Shown here piece after piece: positions 20,649 to 31,333 of a stretch of 64,000 bases of DNA. Under the pieces are notes generated by a model, which worked only from the letters and a program-made list of their open reading frames with translations, made no database searches and was not told where the DNA came from. Position numbers and translations under genes: made by a program. Numbering within the stretch: the stretch's first letter is position 1; each line of letters opens with the position of its first letter. Location of the stretch: contig CM038044.1 of NCBI GenBank assembly GCA_021397845.1, positions 99,136,942 to 99,200,941 of the forward strand. Direction: 5' to 3'. The stretch comes from Areca catechu (Eukaryota > Streptophyta > Magnoliopsida > Arecales > Arecaceae).

Positions 20649-22228
20649 TGTTGCCCAGGTGGCTTTCCCAAGAGGGGGTTGAATTGAGAATTTAGAAAAT
20701 TTAAACATAAATATGCTCTTTTAAATCTACTTTAGTGTGATAGTGCTGTGATTCAAATAAATAAGAGCGGAAGCAGATGCAAACAGGGAAAGGCACAATA
20801 CAAACATAGCAAGTTATAGTAATTCGGAGCAACCCAGCTCTTACGTCCACTACCCAAGATACCACTTGAAACTTTTACTATATTTACCACCGGAATACAA
20901 TCGGATTGTTTTACCAGGCTCACAATCCAAACCTAACTTGATTTTTCAATCGTGCTCACCAAAAACCCAACACTTGGTTTTGCACAAAATCACCAAGAAC
21001 CCAACTTGGTTTTAAAAAGGATCACCAAGAACCCAACTTGGTTTTGAACAGGATCACAAAGAACCTACTTGGTTTTTAAACCAGGCTCACCAATAACCTA
21101 ACTCATAAAAAGAGTTATAGAAAAGAAGCAACAAAATGATAAACTAATGTTGTCTGATGGTTACCGATGCAGCTCGAGAGAAACCTTCTTAATTGCACTT
21201 TAATGCTCTTTAGTGGCTTCTTCAACTTCTTTAATGTAAACTTCAAGCTTCAAATTGGTGTTGGTGAAGTCTTGATGACTGACTTGAATGCTCTCTTGCT
21301 CACAAGCTCATTAAATGCTCAACTAAGTATTAGCATTTGAAAAGCTATCCCAATCCCTCATTTATAGAGTCTTGTACTCTTTTTAAGTGGAAATAGTCAT
21401 TGTAGACCATTGGGATGTGATATTTGATCGTTGGAGTACTTTTCAAATTCAAAAAATAGAATTCTGGAACTAGCCATTACCTGCCTGGAATTGACCTTCG
21501 AGTTGGCTCGGATTCTTAGAGAAGTTCTGGTCGAGTCACCTCGCTTCATTTGGGTCGACTCGGTTTCACGGGTTTTCAAAACTATGCTCTAGAAGAGTCG
21601 GCTTTTCTCATTAGAGTCGACTCGCCTGGCTATTCTCTCAGAACTAATTTTTCATGAACTCTGGAGGAGTTGGCCAGATCTCTGAAGGATTGACTTGGAT
21701 GTCTGACTGAATGTTTGAGTCGGCTCGGACTTCCTTCAAGTTGGCTCGCCTATCTGATTCAGGAAATGATACTCTGGATGAGTTGGCTCGAGTTCTTACA
21801 AGTCGGCTCGGATCTCTGCATGCCAGAATCCTTCATGCGTGCCATGAACTAGAGTCGGCACCCTTTACTTGAGTCAGCTTGGATGAATTTTTTAGAAAAT
21901 CTTTCATTTCTTCTCTAGATTACATCCAGCAATATTTTTAACATTCAAGATACTTCATAACTCAACTAACAATTATATCTGAGAGATTTAAGCTTGAAAA
22001 CATTTAAAAGTAACCCATTTTCGAGAATTTTTCTTTAATTTATCTTTTGGGCTTTTCTTTACATGACATATGTACAACACAACTCATAACACATAGTAAG
22101 ATTGTAGGAGTTGCAATTGGGCATATAGATCATCCTACAAAAACTTGTAATTCATTTGAAGAGTTGTTAGTATGACAAATGCATGCTCAAATATTTTGTT
22201 ATCATCAAAATCACTCAAGGGGTCAACA
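20649..22228 (-). repeat. 5' LTR of S2
   Basis: Plus-strand ends are TGTTGCCCAGG and GGGGTCAACA. It carries GTCGGC motifs at 21597, 21719, 21802 and 21854, the TATA box (ATTTATA, 21360-21366, reversed) and the tandem repeat block (20930-21110). It pairs with 11846-13405. Confidence 0.87.
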
Positions 22229-23218
22229 GTTTAAAGATTTGGGTCCATGGTGACACTTGGTTGGATTTGGAAATATTGGTATGGGATTCCTGATCTAGTG
22301 GTCATGCAGCATAGAGACTCGTTCTAGGGGTTTCCTAGACCTAGAAGCTCAACATAGAATGAATTGACTAAGTACAAGATTTAGGTCCATGGTGACACTT
22401 GGGAGGCTCCCCTTGCTTTTGAAGGGTCCTAATCAAAAATCACAGTTTTGCTTAAGACGTTTGCTGTTAGACCCCTAGCCTTAGACACCCCTTTCCAAGC
22501 GTAAGTGAAGAATTGAATTACACTAGTCTCAACATGCTACTTTGAACTTGACTCATTGGTGTCCCTAGTTTTGCTTTAGGTTACTACTCAATTTTAATTA
22601 GGGCTTAGGATCGATGCAAAAGAGGGTAGTTGTTTGTGGACCAAGGATAGGTGATGAAATCCTTCCCTTATCTGGGATAGAATTGTCCTTAGACATCTTA
22701 AAAATGAATAAACAAGCAAATTCGACTCATCATGAAAACTAAACTATCTAAGTAATTTAGTTTTGTAATGTGCCAGAAACTTTGGGATGTTCAATGTGCT
22801 AAAAAAAATCATGCAATTTAAGCAATCACTTAGGCAAATTCATGCGATCACACATCAAGCAAGTAATTAGAACATCAAACTTTTAATCTAAGGATTTTCA
22901 TGTCCGGTCGTAGCTCATTACTCCCTTGGGTCATGACAGTATAGTTTCGTATACTTGCTCAGGAGGCATGAAACCATAGATCAAAGAATGAAAATAATGC
23001 ATTTTTTTTTTTGAAATTTTAGATCTAAAATCTATGAGGAAGATTTCAGCCTTAGTTTTTTTGAACTGGCAATATTAATGAAAAATGCTAATGAAAACTA
23101 GGATATGGAAAGTTATGAAGAGAACTTTCAGATCAATCCTTAATATACAGAACTTCAGCATGCAGAAAATTTAGTACTATGCAAAAAAAGTTCTAATCAC
23201 CATGCCCTGATACCAAAC
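22229..23218 (-). other. G1 gag start, 5' leader and PBS
   Basis: The gag ATG is at 22305 (ATGACCACTAGATCAGGA context, shared with G3 at 41795 and G4 at 52398). The remaining ~900 bp is a non-coding leader. The PBS lies at about 23205-23216, reading GGTATCAGGGC next to the LTR, a variant of the tRNA-Met site. The leader includes a CTCCCCTTGCT block near 22400 conserved in G3 and G4. Confidence 0.65.
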
Positions 23219-24596
23219 TGATGCAAGATGAAATGCATGAAGACATCAACATCAAGGAAAGTAAACTTAAATGAATAACGATTCAAATTTGTATGGCCTT
23301 TTCTTCCCAAAAAAAAGTAAAGAATATACTAAGAATGAATACAGGAAGATTAAAGATTGCATTCCCGCAGATTAAACTCAATCTAGTAATAAAGAAAGAA
23401 GGATCTTAAGGATTAAGAAACCACTTACGATTTGGACTAGTGCCTTTTTTAACAAGTCAGACCTAAGATTAGGGGATTTGTACCATGCAATGATCTCTTC
23501 TTCGTAGTTGGGTCTCTCAGTACTCGTGGGGTTTGCACCTAAATGAGGAGGCTTTACTCCTGCAGATTCATCGGCTTTCCAGTCAGGGGTTCCAAGGCAA
23601 GGAGGGCCTCTTCTGTGGATTGAGATACCCAAGGGATCCTGCAAGCAACAAAGTTAGAGACCATTGAAGTAGAGAAAGATATGGAAAGGAAACTTTGAGT
23701 AAAGAGGGGGTAGGGGATGGCGATGGATCTTGGCATGGATGAGGCTTGGCATGGAAGAGTGTTGGTGAGGAGGAAGCTTGTCGCCTGGAGACTTGAAGGA
23801 GAAATGCTTGTTGGCTAGGGCTTGGAGGAGGGGCTCTTGGCGGCTAGGGCTTGGAGGAGGGATTAGGGTTTGGGACTTAGAAACTAGGTTGGTTTGGGTC
23901 TAACACCCTCTCCCTCACGGAGAGTCAATGCCAATAGCAAAGGAAATATAAGAAAACTCTTTCATTCATTCATCATAATTCATACTTACAAGAGGAAGGG
24001 GGGTACTTATCATTCACCTAAGACCCTTTTGAAATTTGAATACATGCCTAAAACAAGGAGAGAAAAAAAAGGAGCATCTTTCATGCTTAGGCGGTCAAGG
24101 ATTTCCAAGTGGGGTGCCTATCTTGAATTTATTGGATTTCCTTTCATGCTGGGTCAAAGATTTCCAAGTGGGGCACCTCTTTTGAATTTGAAAAACTTCT
24201 AAGTTGGTGGGAGAAGAAAGTGGGGTGGCCATTTGAATTTCATGCTTGGGATCTCCCTTGTTTGGCTTGGAGATGTAGTGGGACCCTTCTTTTTGTGGAA
24301 GATGAGGTGGCGTCATGAGTGAGTCCCCTTTTGGGGTCAATTCTTGTATGAAGATTAATATGGCTTCACCTTTTCTATGGTCATGCTTCAAGGTTCTGTC
24401 TTGGATCTATATTGGTGGTCCTCTTGCGTTGAACTTGACTCAAATGAATTACAGGACATTGACTTAACGACATAAACTAAAGAAAATAGCTTGACTCAAT
24501 TACAGGACTGACAAGACTTAATTATCTATAATCCATAAAGAAGTTGGGTTGGTCTGAATTGAGTGTAGCCTCTTTTGGATTCTGGTACATGCACCA
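23219..24596 (-). repeat. LTR2 shared by G1 (as 5' LTR) and G2 (as 3' LTR)
   Basis: Plus-strand ends are TGATGCAAGATG and GTACATGCACCA. The PBS of G1 lies to its left and a polypurine tract plus a chromodomain region (G2) to its right, so it is bounded by internal sequence on both sides. It aligns with LTR1. Confidence 0.72.
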
Positions 24597-25237
24597 ATTC
24601 TCCCGGGATGGGAGGAACTCGACCCTGTCGAGTAAGGGTCAGTCTGACTCTGGTACTTCTCTAATAGGTCTGGGTCGATGCATTGCAGATCCTCTCGAGT
24701 GATCCATGAGTTCTCAAATTTTGGTCGACCTTGCCAACAAACCAAATAATGATGGTAGCCTCTGTTCCGAGTAGTAACAACCTGGTCATCCAGAATATGC
24801 GTAATCCATTCTCATCGCTCAAGTAAATTGACTGGTGGACACTCGGGTGAAGGTTCTCTCTCAAGAATTGGGTTAGGTCCAAATGGCTCTATAGGTATCA
24901 TTGTTGGCTCCCTATACTCAACTAGATCTGAAATGTTGAAGGTTGGGCTAATACCAAATTCGGGTGGTAACTCGAAGTACATAGATGTTAGGTCCAACTT
25001 TCTTTATCACCTTGAAAGGTCCAGCTCCATGGGCATGTAACTTTTTCACAATTCCTAGGAGAAATCATTTAGGTCTAAGCCTAATAATCACATAGTCTCC
25101 CTCTGTAAACTCTTTAACTCATTTTTTGGGTATTAACCATAGGCATTTAAGTTTCATTGCTTAGATGCAAATTTCTAACATGTGCATATGACTCATACCA
25201 ACACCCAATAAATTACAGGTTCGACTAAATATTCCTA
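24597..25237 (-). pseudogene. G2 integrase C-terminus and chromodomain-like remnant
   Basis: Close copy of G1 9961-10617: LPPEFGISPTFNISDLVEYR, PNPILEREPSPECPPVNL, then a chromodomain-like segment. Stops and frameshifts are present. The polypurine tract (24597-24616, element orientation TCCCATCCCGGGAGAAT) borders LTR2. Confidence 0.6.
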
Positions 25238-26099
25238 TCAAAAGAAATTTATTAAATCTTTAACTAAAACTTTGTGCTTGCCCTTGGTTGGTGGGTGACA
25301 TGCAGATGAAAATTTTACATGGACTCCTAATAAATGCCATAAGGTCTTCCAAAAATAGGTAGCAAATCTAACAAGCTCAAAGGATTTATGCAACCTGTTA
25401 ACCTTAATAAAGTGTAATTGAGTGGTTCTAGAAGCATTGGAAGCCTTAGGATAGGGTAGGAAATAAGAAGAGGATTTGTGGAATAGTCCTTGATTAATGG
25501 GGATGACCTTAAGTTTGGGCATTGATTTACATCTACAGGTGATAAAAGGTCCACTTTATGGAAGGATGAGTTAGCAATTTCAAGAAAGAGATCTTTAACC
25601 GAGACTAAAGGAGTGAATTCTCCCTGAGGGTACTGAATCAAAGAAACCATGCCCTCACTAATTTCCTCTTGTTCTTGAATTTCAAGATTAGGCTTTATAA
25701 TTTGATTCTCTTCTAGTATTTCTTTAGATAAAGCCCTAGTAGTGGTAGTGTAATACTTCTCATAGTTCTCTTCCTCTAATTGTCCTTCTAATACAGCTTC
25801 AGTATGAGTATTTTCCTGGTCAACTAGTTCTGGGTTTGCCCTGTATATTTCCTCTTCAATGCTATCCTTGTGAACAAATGGGGTAGTAGGGGTGGGTCGG
25901 CTAAGGAAAACTTGACTAGTACTCGGCTTATATCCAGGGGTACTAATCCTATTGGGTTTAGGTCGATGGGTTATGGGTCCCCTCTACTCATAGGACATGG
26001 ATAGGTACTTTTTCCTAAGTTTGCTCTTCATGGCTGTCCATGTGGCTATGGGCATGTCTCTTCTCTGACGACAAATGCGCTCAACATTTCCCCAAAAAT
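25238..26099 (-). pseudogene. G2 gag / unknown region / integrase-fragment chain (truncated)
   Basis: Same layout as G1. A gag part near 25860-26070 (KLRKKYLSMSYE-like, then SQVFLSRPTPTTPFVHKD) leads to an acidic linker (EGQLEEENYEKYY), then the unknown segment with EEILEENQII, VKDLFLEIANSSFHKVD and FHKSSSYFLPYPKASNA, then FATYFWKTLWHLLGVHVKF from integrase. The gag N-terminus is lost at the 26099/26100 junction with the copia LTR. Agreement with G1 over the unknown part shows that it was carried by a replicating family or duplicated in tandem. Confidence 0.58.
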
Positions 26100-28438
26100 T
26101 GAAACCCTAATTAGCTGGAACCCTAGACCAAAGGACCACTTGACCATAACAAGAAATAAATCATAACTTTAGGGTTATAGAGGAATACCTGGAGTGCTAT
26201 ACTCCTTAATTTCTACAAGGCACACAAGTGCATACCCTCCAGAGGTGATCCACATAGGAACCAGACCAAGGAAGCACTCCATCGAGCTTACTTATTTGAC
26301 TAGATCTCTTCCTAGTAGCCTTTCTTCATTAGTGGCATTTCTCCCTCTGTTAGAACCCCTACCCTCCTGTAGGGCACTCAGAGATCTCTCTGAATCCTCT
26401 CTCAAAATCTGATTATCCCTCCTATGTCTCTTCCTAGGCTCTTATCTTAAAATGACAAGCATTGTCTTAAAGAAGACTTTAGGTCCTAAAAGAAGGAAGA
26501 GAGATAGAAAGGATTTCCTTCAGATATTTTGGCATTAGAATACCGATGCCTATATATAATGAGTGAGGGGATACCTGATAAACCTTTTTCTCAACCCTTG
26601 ATATGATTTTCTAATGATCGATAAGACCTTTCAAGCAGGAGGAGTCCCTTGGATGAATAGTTTTATCTTGTTATGTCATATCACTGCGCCAAGAGACATA
26701 TATGTGTCTCTTCAATTTCTTAGCAATTTTTTCACTTGCCATGTGGCAAGTTACCAATCAAAATTTGTCTAAGGGATGTTGGATTCCAAAGGATGTATCA
26801 GAGAATCAGAAGCCTTCAAGCAGAAGGACTTCTGGATTTATGATTATGTGCCAAACATGAAGGGATGCGTCCCTTCATTTTGCATGCCACTTTTTCCATG
26901 CCAAACGCCATGTTTTGATCATTTAAACCCAATCCAAATGGGCGTGGGGATAAGGGAGAAAGGCCTAGCACTTATCTAGAATAAGTGATTAAGTGGTAGA
27001 AGGACTCTTGGTTCTTTCTGTGCCCCTTAATTTGGTGTATGCCAACATGGCACCAAGAGTCCAATCCCATTTGGACTCTTCCATAATCAATGGATAATGT
27101 TCAATAAGTTCTAGATAAATATAGATAAATGCTATCCCAATTAGGACTCAACGCAATCTAAATTTCACTTAAATTGGTTAGCCCAAATAGCAAGCAAACT
27201 GACCTATCCAATTGGGTTAGGAGTTAGGCTAGCATGCATATGCTAGTATACAAATTAGCTAGCCTATTCGGATCCAATGACCCTAACCAAAATCCAATTG
27301 AGTTCCTTGGCCAATTTCCTAGCATGTGTGACCCTTTGAGCTCCACATCTAGCTAGCAGTAGGTCCAGGTCCAAGCTATTTCGATCCAATCAAAATCGAT
27401 TGACCTAATTAGGTCAAATCGACCTAATTAGGTCAAATCGACCTGACCCAAGTTGCCAATTTGAAATAATTTCTAAATTGACTCATGAATCCAGCCAATT
27501 TGATTTATGAAAATCTACAATACATGATTGATGTCTAGCAATGTATCATGCCTACTCGGAAGATGAAAACTTTGGTTAAAATTATTAAAAAATCCTTCAA
27601 TAGAAAGTTATCATGCAATTCAATTCTTCGATCTTCCTTTATCATGAATAAGTGATGGGTATAGAGAATTATCAAATCCTAGCACTTAATCCTTTTAAAT
27701 CTCAATTTGATAATGAAGACTTAATTGATGAAAGATTAGAAATCCTTTCTAATCTCATCCTGCTTTGATCAAAGACTTCCTGAGTCAACAATCAAAGATA
27801 TTACATGGAATAAGTCCCCTTATTAAGAGTGATCGATTCCTTGTTGATCCACTTGCATCCTTCATGCGCAACACACCATATCTGAGAACATCCCGTACAT
27901 GACTCTTTGTCATGAATGAGTTGAATCAAAACATGGCTTTATGTGCATAAGGAACTATGGTGATCTTAGGTCTAAGGATCACTTGCATAACTCCCACTAT
28001 GAGAACCATCTTTTGACACGTAGTTAGACCTCCATAAGATGTTCTCAAGGTGGATCAGTTCAGTGAACTCATACCCTAATGAGCACCCACATCCTTGTAT
28101 TAGTGTCCCAACACAAGTGGCTGTAAGACCAACCACACTCTCTATCAAGCATACATATGATGTGCGAGTCTTTTCGAAAATATCAATCCCAAAATTGATG
28201 ATCCAATGACTAAGAACATTTTAGATTAGGGTTTATAGGAACTTAGGTCTCACCATTATGATCTCCAATATAACCCTAATTTCATTGCCCTAACCTATGG
28301 GGTTCATCATAATCTTGATAAGATGCAGCAATATGATGAATCAACAATTACCTTTTATTAATAAATAATATCATACATGAGTTGGAAGATTATAGAAATG
28401 CCCAAACAAAGATTGGCTTTTAGGGCATAATTCTTTCA
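26100..28438 (-). repeat. Copia-type LTR, 2.34 kb, no matching target duplication
   Basis: Plus-strand ends are TGAAACCCTAATT and TTCTTTCA. In minus orientation it begins TGAAAGAATTATGCCC-TAAAAGCCAATC and has AATAAAA soon after, matching the start of the LTR at 48253 (TGTTGGGAATTGTGTCCC, AAAGCCAATC). Length is also alike (2339 versus 2348 bp). Flanks AAAAT and TAGTC do not match and the two sides belong to different elements (G2 and G5). It is a remnant LTR at a deletion or recombination junction. Two 14-bp palindromes GACCTAATTAGGTC lie in tandem at 27402 and 27421. Confidence 0.55.
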
Positions 28439-29454
28439 TAGTCCATTTCCACCAGCATCGTCGACTCCTAGTAGCCTCATCGAGTGATCCTCCACCTACC
28501 TTTGTGACTAGTGCAGGACCTCTCGTGGTCATTCTGGTGATGTGGTCTCTATCATTCACAATGCCATTCTTGATTGGCTTGAGGCCACCATACTGGTGAT
28601 CCTGGTCTCACCATGATGCCTAGCCCCACTCTTTGAGCACCGATCTACTGACATCGACAAGATTTGCTTCACTACCTAGGATGTTCCCACTTCCCCCATC
28701 ATCCTCTTGCTGCCTGTTCCAATGATGACCTCTTCTACCAGCAACTATCTACCCTTGTGATTCGACAAGTTTTCCTCCCTTCGAGCTCCTTCAAGAGAGC
28801 TTCTCTTCCTCTAAGCTCCACTATGAAGACAGCAATAGCCCTTTGCATGATCATGAGAGCACTTCCCCCTCTACACACGGTCCTCAAATCAAACACTTGC
28901 TTTGGCTACCAACTTCTTGGATTTTGGGCCTATTGGACTGATTTAGAGCTATTCCTTATGAAATTGGCTTATGCATTATTGTAATTGACCCTCTTGTGTT
29001 TTGATGATCCAGATCCAGCAACTTCCTCCTATTTCGCTCATGCACCATTGGTTGAATACCTTGACCATTGTCGGTTGTTTAGGACTTTGTGACATCCTGT
29101 GTTTGGTGAGACCTCTTTACAGAATAGTATACGATTTAAATGGATGATAATTCCAATTATGATGGTTCTCCTATATCTTTAATTCATTTATATCAGAATT
29201 AATTAAAATTGACTAATCCTAGCCTAACAGTCATTCCTTAATGACCAACTATCCAACTTATTGAAATTATTGATTATGCATGATGATTGGGTCGCTTCCT
29301 AGATCTCACCCTAAGCAAGATTGGATCAACTTAGTTTAAATTCTTGCTTGTCTTTGGAATTTTTAATTATTTACTTTAATTTCTTGCTTAATTTTGTTTG
29401 CTAATCTCATTAGAGAGTCCTTGGATCTAGGATAGTTTGTCTCATCCTGCATTA
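28439..29454 (+). repeat. Probable 5' LTR remnant of G5
   Basis: It ends CATCCTGCATTA immediately before a PBS and the gypsy leader, as the other gypsy LTRs here end in TGCATCA. The start is lost at the junction with the copia LTR. A 106-codon frame at 28664-28984 lies inside it and matches nothing I know; I do not call it a gene. Confidence 0.45.
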
Positions 29455-29459
29455 GCTTT

Positions 29460-29471
29460 TGGTATCAGAGC
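29460..29471 (+). promoter_or_regulatory. Primer binding site of G5
   Basis: TGGTATCAGAGC, an initiator tRNA-Met site on the plus strand, 5 bases after the LTR end. Confidence 0.7.
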
Positions 29472-29608
29472 TTAGGTTAGGATTAATTACATTTTACTTG
29501 CATTTGCATTTGATTTATTTGCATCATTAAAATTTAGTATTTTAAAAAATTCTAAAAATCTTAAAAATTTTCTCCCTTTAAGAACCATTACAATTGTTGT
29601 ATGACCAC

Positions 29609-31178
29609 TGATAGTTATTAAAAATATTTTTATTAATCGAACTTTATGTAATTAAAATTGATACTTTTATATACTATTTTGTAGAAAATGATTTCATGAA
29701 TATGAAGAACTCAATTTTAGGAGTCCAACGGTGCAAACGATATTCAAATCGGACTTGAAACGAGCTTAGAAATGAATTTCAAATAATTAAACAAGGAATG
29801 CATGAATTTTGGAGCAAATGGTCCACCATGGACCGGTTGAATGGTCTATGGATAGCTTTGTGGTTCACAAGATGCCATTGCCATGGTCCATGAAACAGAG
29901 TCGTGGACCGTGAAGCTCATTTGGAGCCAAAACCATCAGAGTTGCTGCCCCATTGCTGCTCAATCCTCTGGCACCTTCCTTGCCGGTCGGAGAAACCTCC
30001 CATGGCTGAAAAAATGGCCATAAAAGTTGCTGGTCTCCTTCTTCTTCTTCGCTACTTCCCAAGCTGATTTGGCATCGGAGAAGCCATTGGTGCCCTTCCC
30101 TTCACCACTGAGGAGGTTCCCATGGTTGGGGAAGCTGCCAAACCACTTCCCAAGCCATCAGTCACTTGCATGATTGCTGTCCACAGCCATCCCTCTCCTC
30201 TCTATTCCCTCTGGCCATTCCCCTATGGATCCAAGTCACTAGAGTCGCCAGCTTCTTTCTGTTGTGAATCATCCATTGGAGCTCAGTGGAGATCATTGGA
30301 AGTTGGAACGGATGCAGTTGGATTGTTGGGAATGGAATGTCATTGGAGCTCAGTTGGGATCGTTGGAGCTCAGTTAGGAATGGAATGTCATTGGAATGGA
30401 TGCAGTTGGAGTTCGTTGGGATCATGGAGTTTAGTTGGATCAGTGGAACAAATTTTTGTTGAAGAAATTGTAAGTTGTTGGTGCGCAATGCCTACAAAAT
30501 CCTGACCTCTCAACCAAGGGAAAAAACATCGAGTCCATATCCTCCTTTTCTTTCAATCCCTTCTCTGCTCCACTCCAAGTATCCATTTTCCTTCCTTTCT
30601 TCCACTTCTCTTCCATCCTTTCGACTCCCTTCCACCTTCCCATTTGACTGGTTCCTATTTCTACCGCATTGGCCATGGTTCCCCACTCTCCACTCTCCAC
30701 TGCATCACCAGAATGCTCCATCTTTTGATATCCTCGGATATGCTGTAGCTTCAATTGAGAAGCCTGATCTCCATCAAATTTGGGAAAATGGGTATATTTT
30801 AGATGTGCTTATTTGATGTACTCCTCATTTTATGAAATGAAAAGAGCTTTTGATTAATTTATATTTTTCTCTATCTTATTTGAAGCAGATTCATGAGTAG
30901 TGATAGCTTTTGAGGTAAGTTTCTCTACGTGAATATCATTTTGACTGATCTATTCCTAAAATGGATGGGCCATGATCTATGGATACGGGTCGTACTCTCG
31001 TTAAGATAGATCATATCTAAATTATTTTCACTACTAATTTTCTTTTAGTTTAATTTCTATTGCATATTTTACTTTTGAAATAATTCAAAGGTCCCTATGG
31101 ATTCGACACTTACTCTCACTACTCTATATAAGAATAGTGGAATTAAGGTATTAAATCGGTGCGCAGTGACACACATCA
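29609..31178 (+). repeat. Solo LTR, Athila/Tat-like, inserted at the start of G5 gag
   Basis: It runs from TGATAGTTATT to GACACACATCA. The target duplication is ACCAC (29604-29608) versus ATTAC (31179-31183), two C-to-T changes. The 3' part (GGTCCCTATGGATTCGACAC near 31090) resembles the end of Athila/Tat-type LTRs. No internal domain follows, so it is a solo LTR. Open frames inside (for example 30122-30505) are not supported as genes. Confidence 0.6.
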
Positions 31179-31333
31179 ATTACTAGATCAGGAGTTCCAT
31201 ACCAAGCAAAGTCTTCCCACTCAAACAACAAGATGGAATCTAATTTAGAAGCTACTATATGTCATCTTGAAGCTAAATTAGATTCCTTAGATATAAAGGT
31301 AGGCTCCTTAGATGCAAAAGGTAGGTGGTGCGG

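Larger units (their letters stand above)
11846..22228 (-). mobile_element. S2: SIRE-like Ty1/copia element with two LTRs and the extra ORF
   Basis: The order on the minus strand is: 5' LTR (22228-20649), PBS (20646-20635), gag, protease, integrase, RT, RNase H, extra ORF (16063-14127), 3' UTR, PPT (13419-13407), 3' LTR (13405-11846). The flanks GTTTT (11841-11845) and GTTTA (22229-22233) are a 4/5 target duplication. Removing S2 rejoins G1 gag in register with G3 gag at 41690-41795. S2 is defective: integrase and RT are fused by an internal deletion and stops are frequent. Confidence 0.88.
8975..26099 (-). mobile_element. G1/G2: tandem Ty3/gypsy derivative (LTR-internal-LTR-internal), hosting S2
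   Basis: Read on the minus strand the order is: internal 2 (26099-24597), LTR2 (24596-23219), PBS and internal 1 (23218-22229, S2 insertion, 11845-9961), LTR1 (9960-8975, truncated by S1). Both internals have the same layout: gag N-terminal part, an unknown stretch, an integrase fragment, a chromodomain-type C-terminus and a polypurine tract. Protease, RT and RNase H are absent from both. A single LTR shared by two internals is the product expected from unequal LTR recombination or tandem duplication. Internal 2 is cut off at the copia LTR junction at 26099/26100. Confidence 0.7.

Noticed and set aside
30122..30816. Overlapping open frames on both strands (127, 113 and 108 codons)
   Set aside because: They lie inside the Athila-like solo LTR, overlap each other on opposite strands, and show no known domain; composition explains them.
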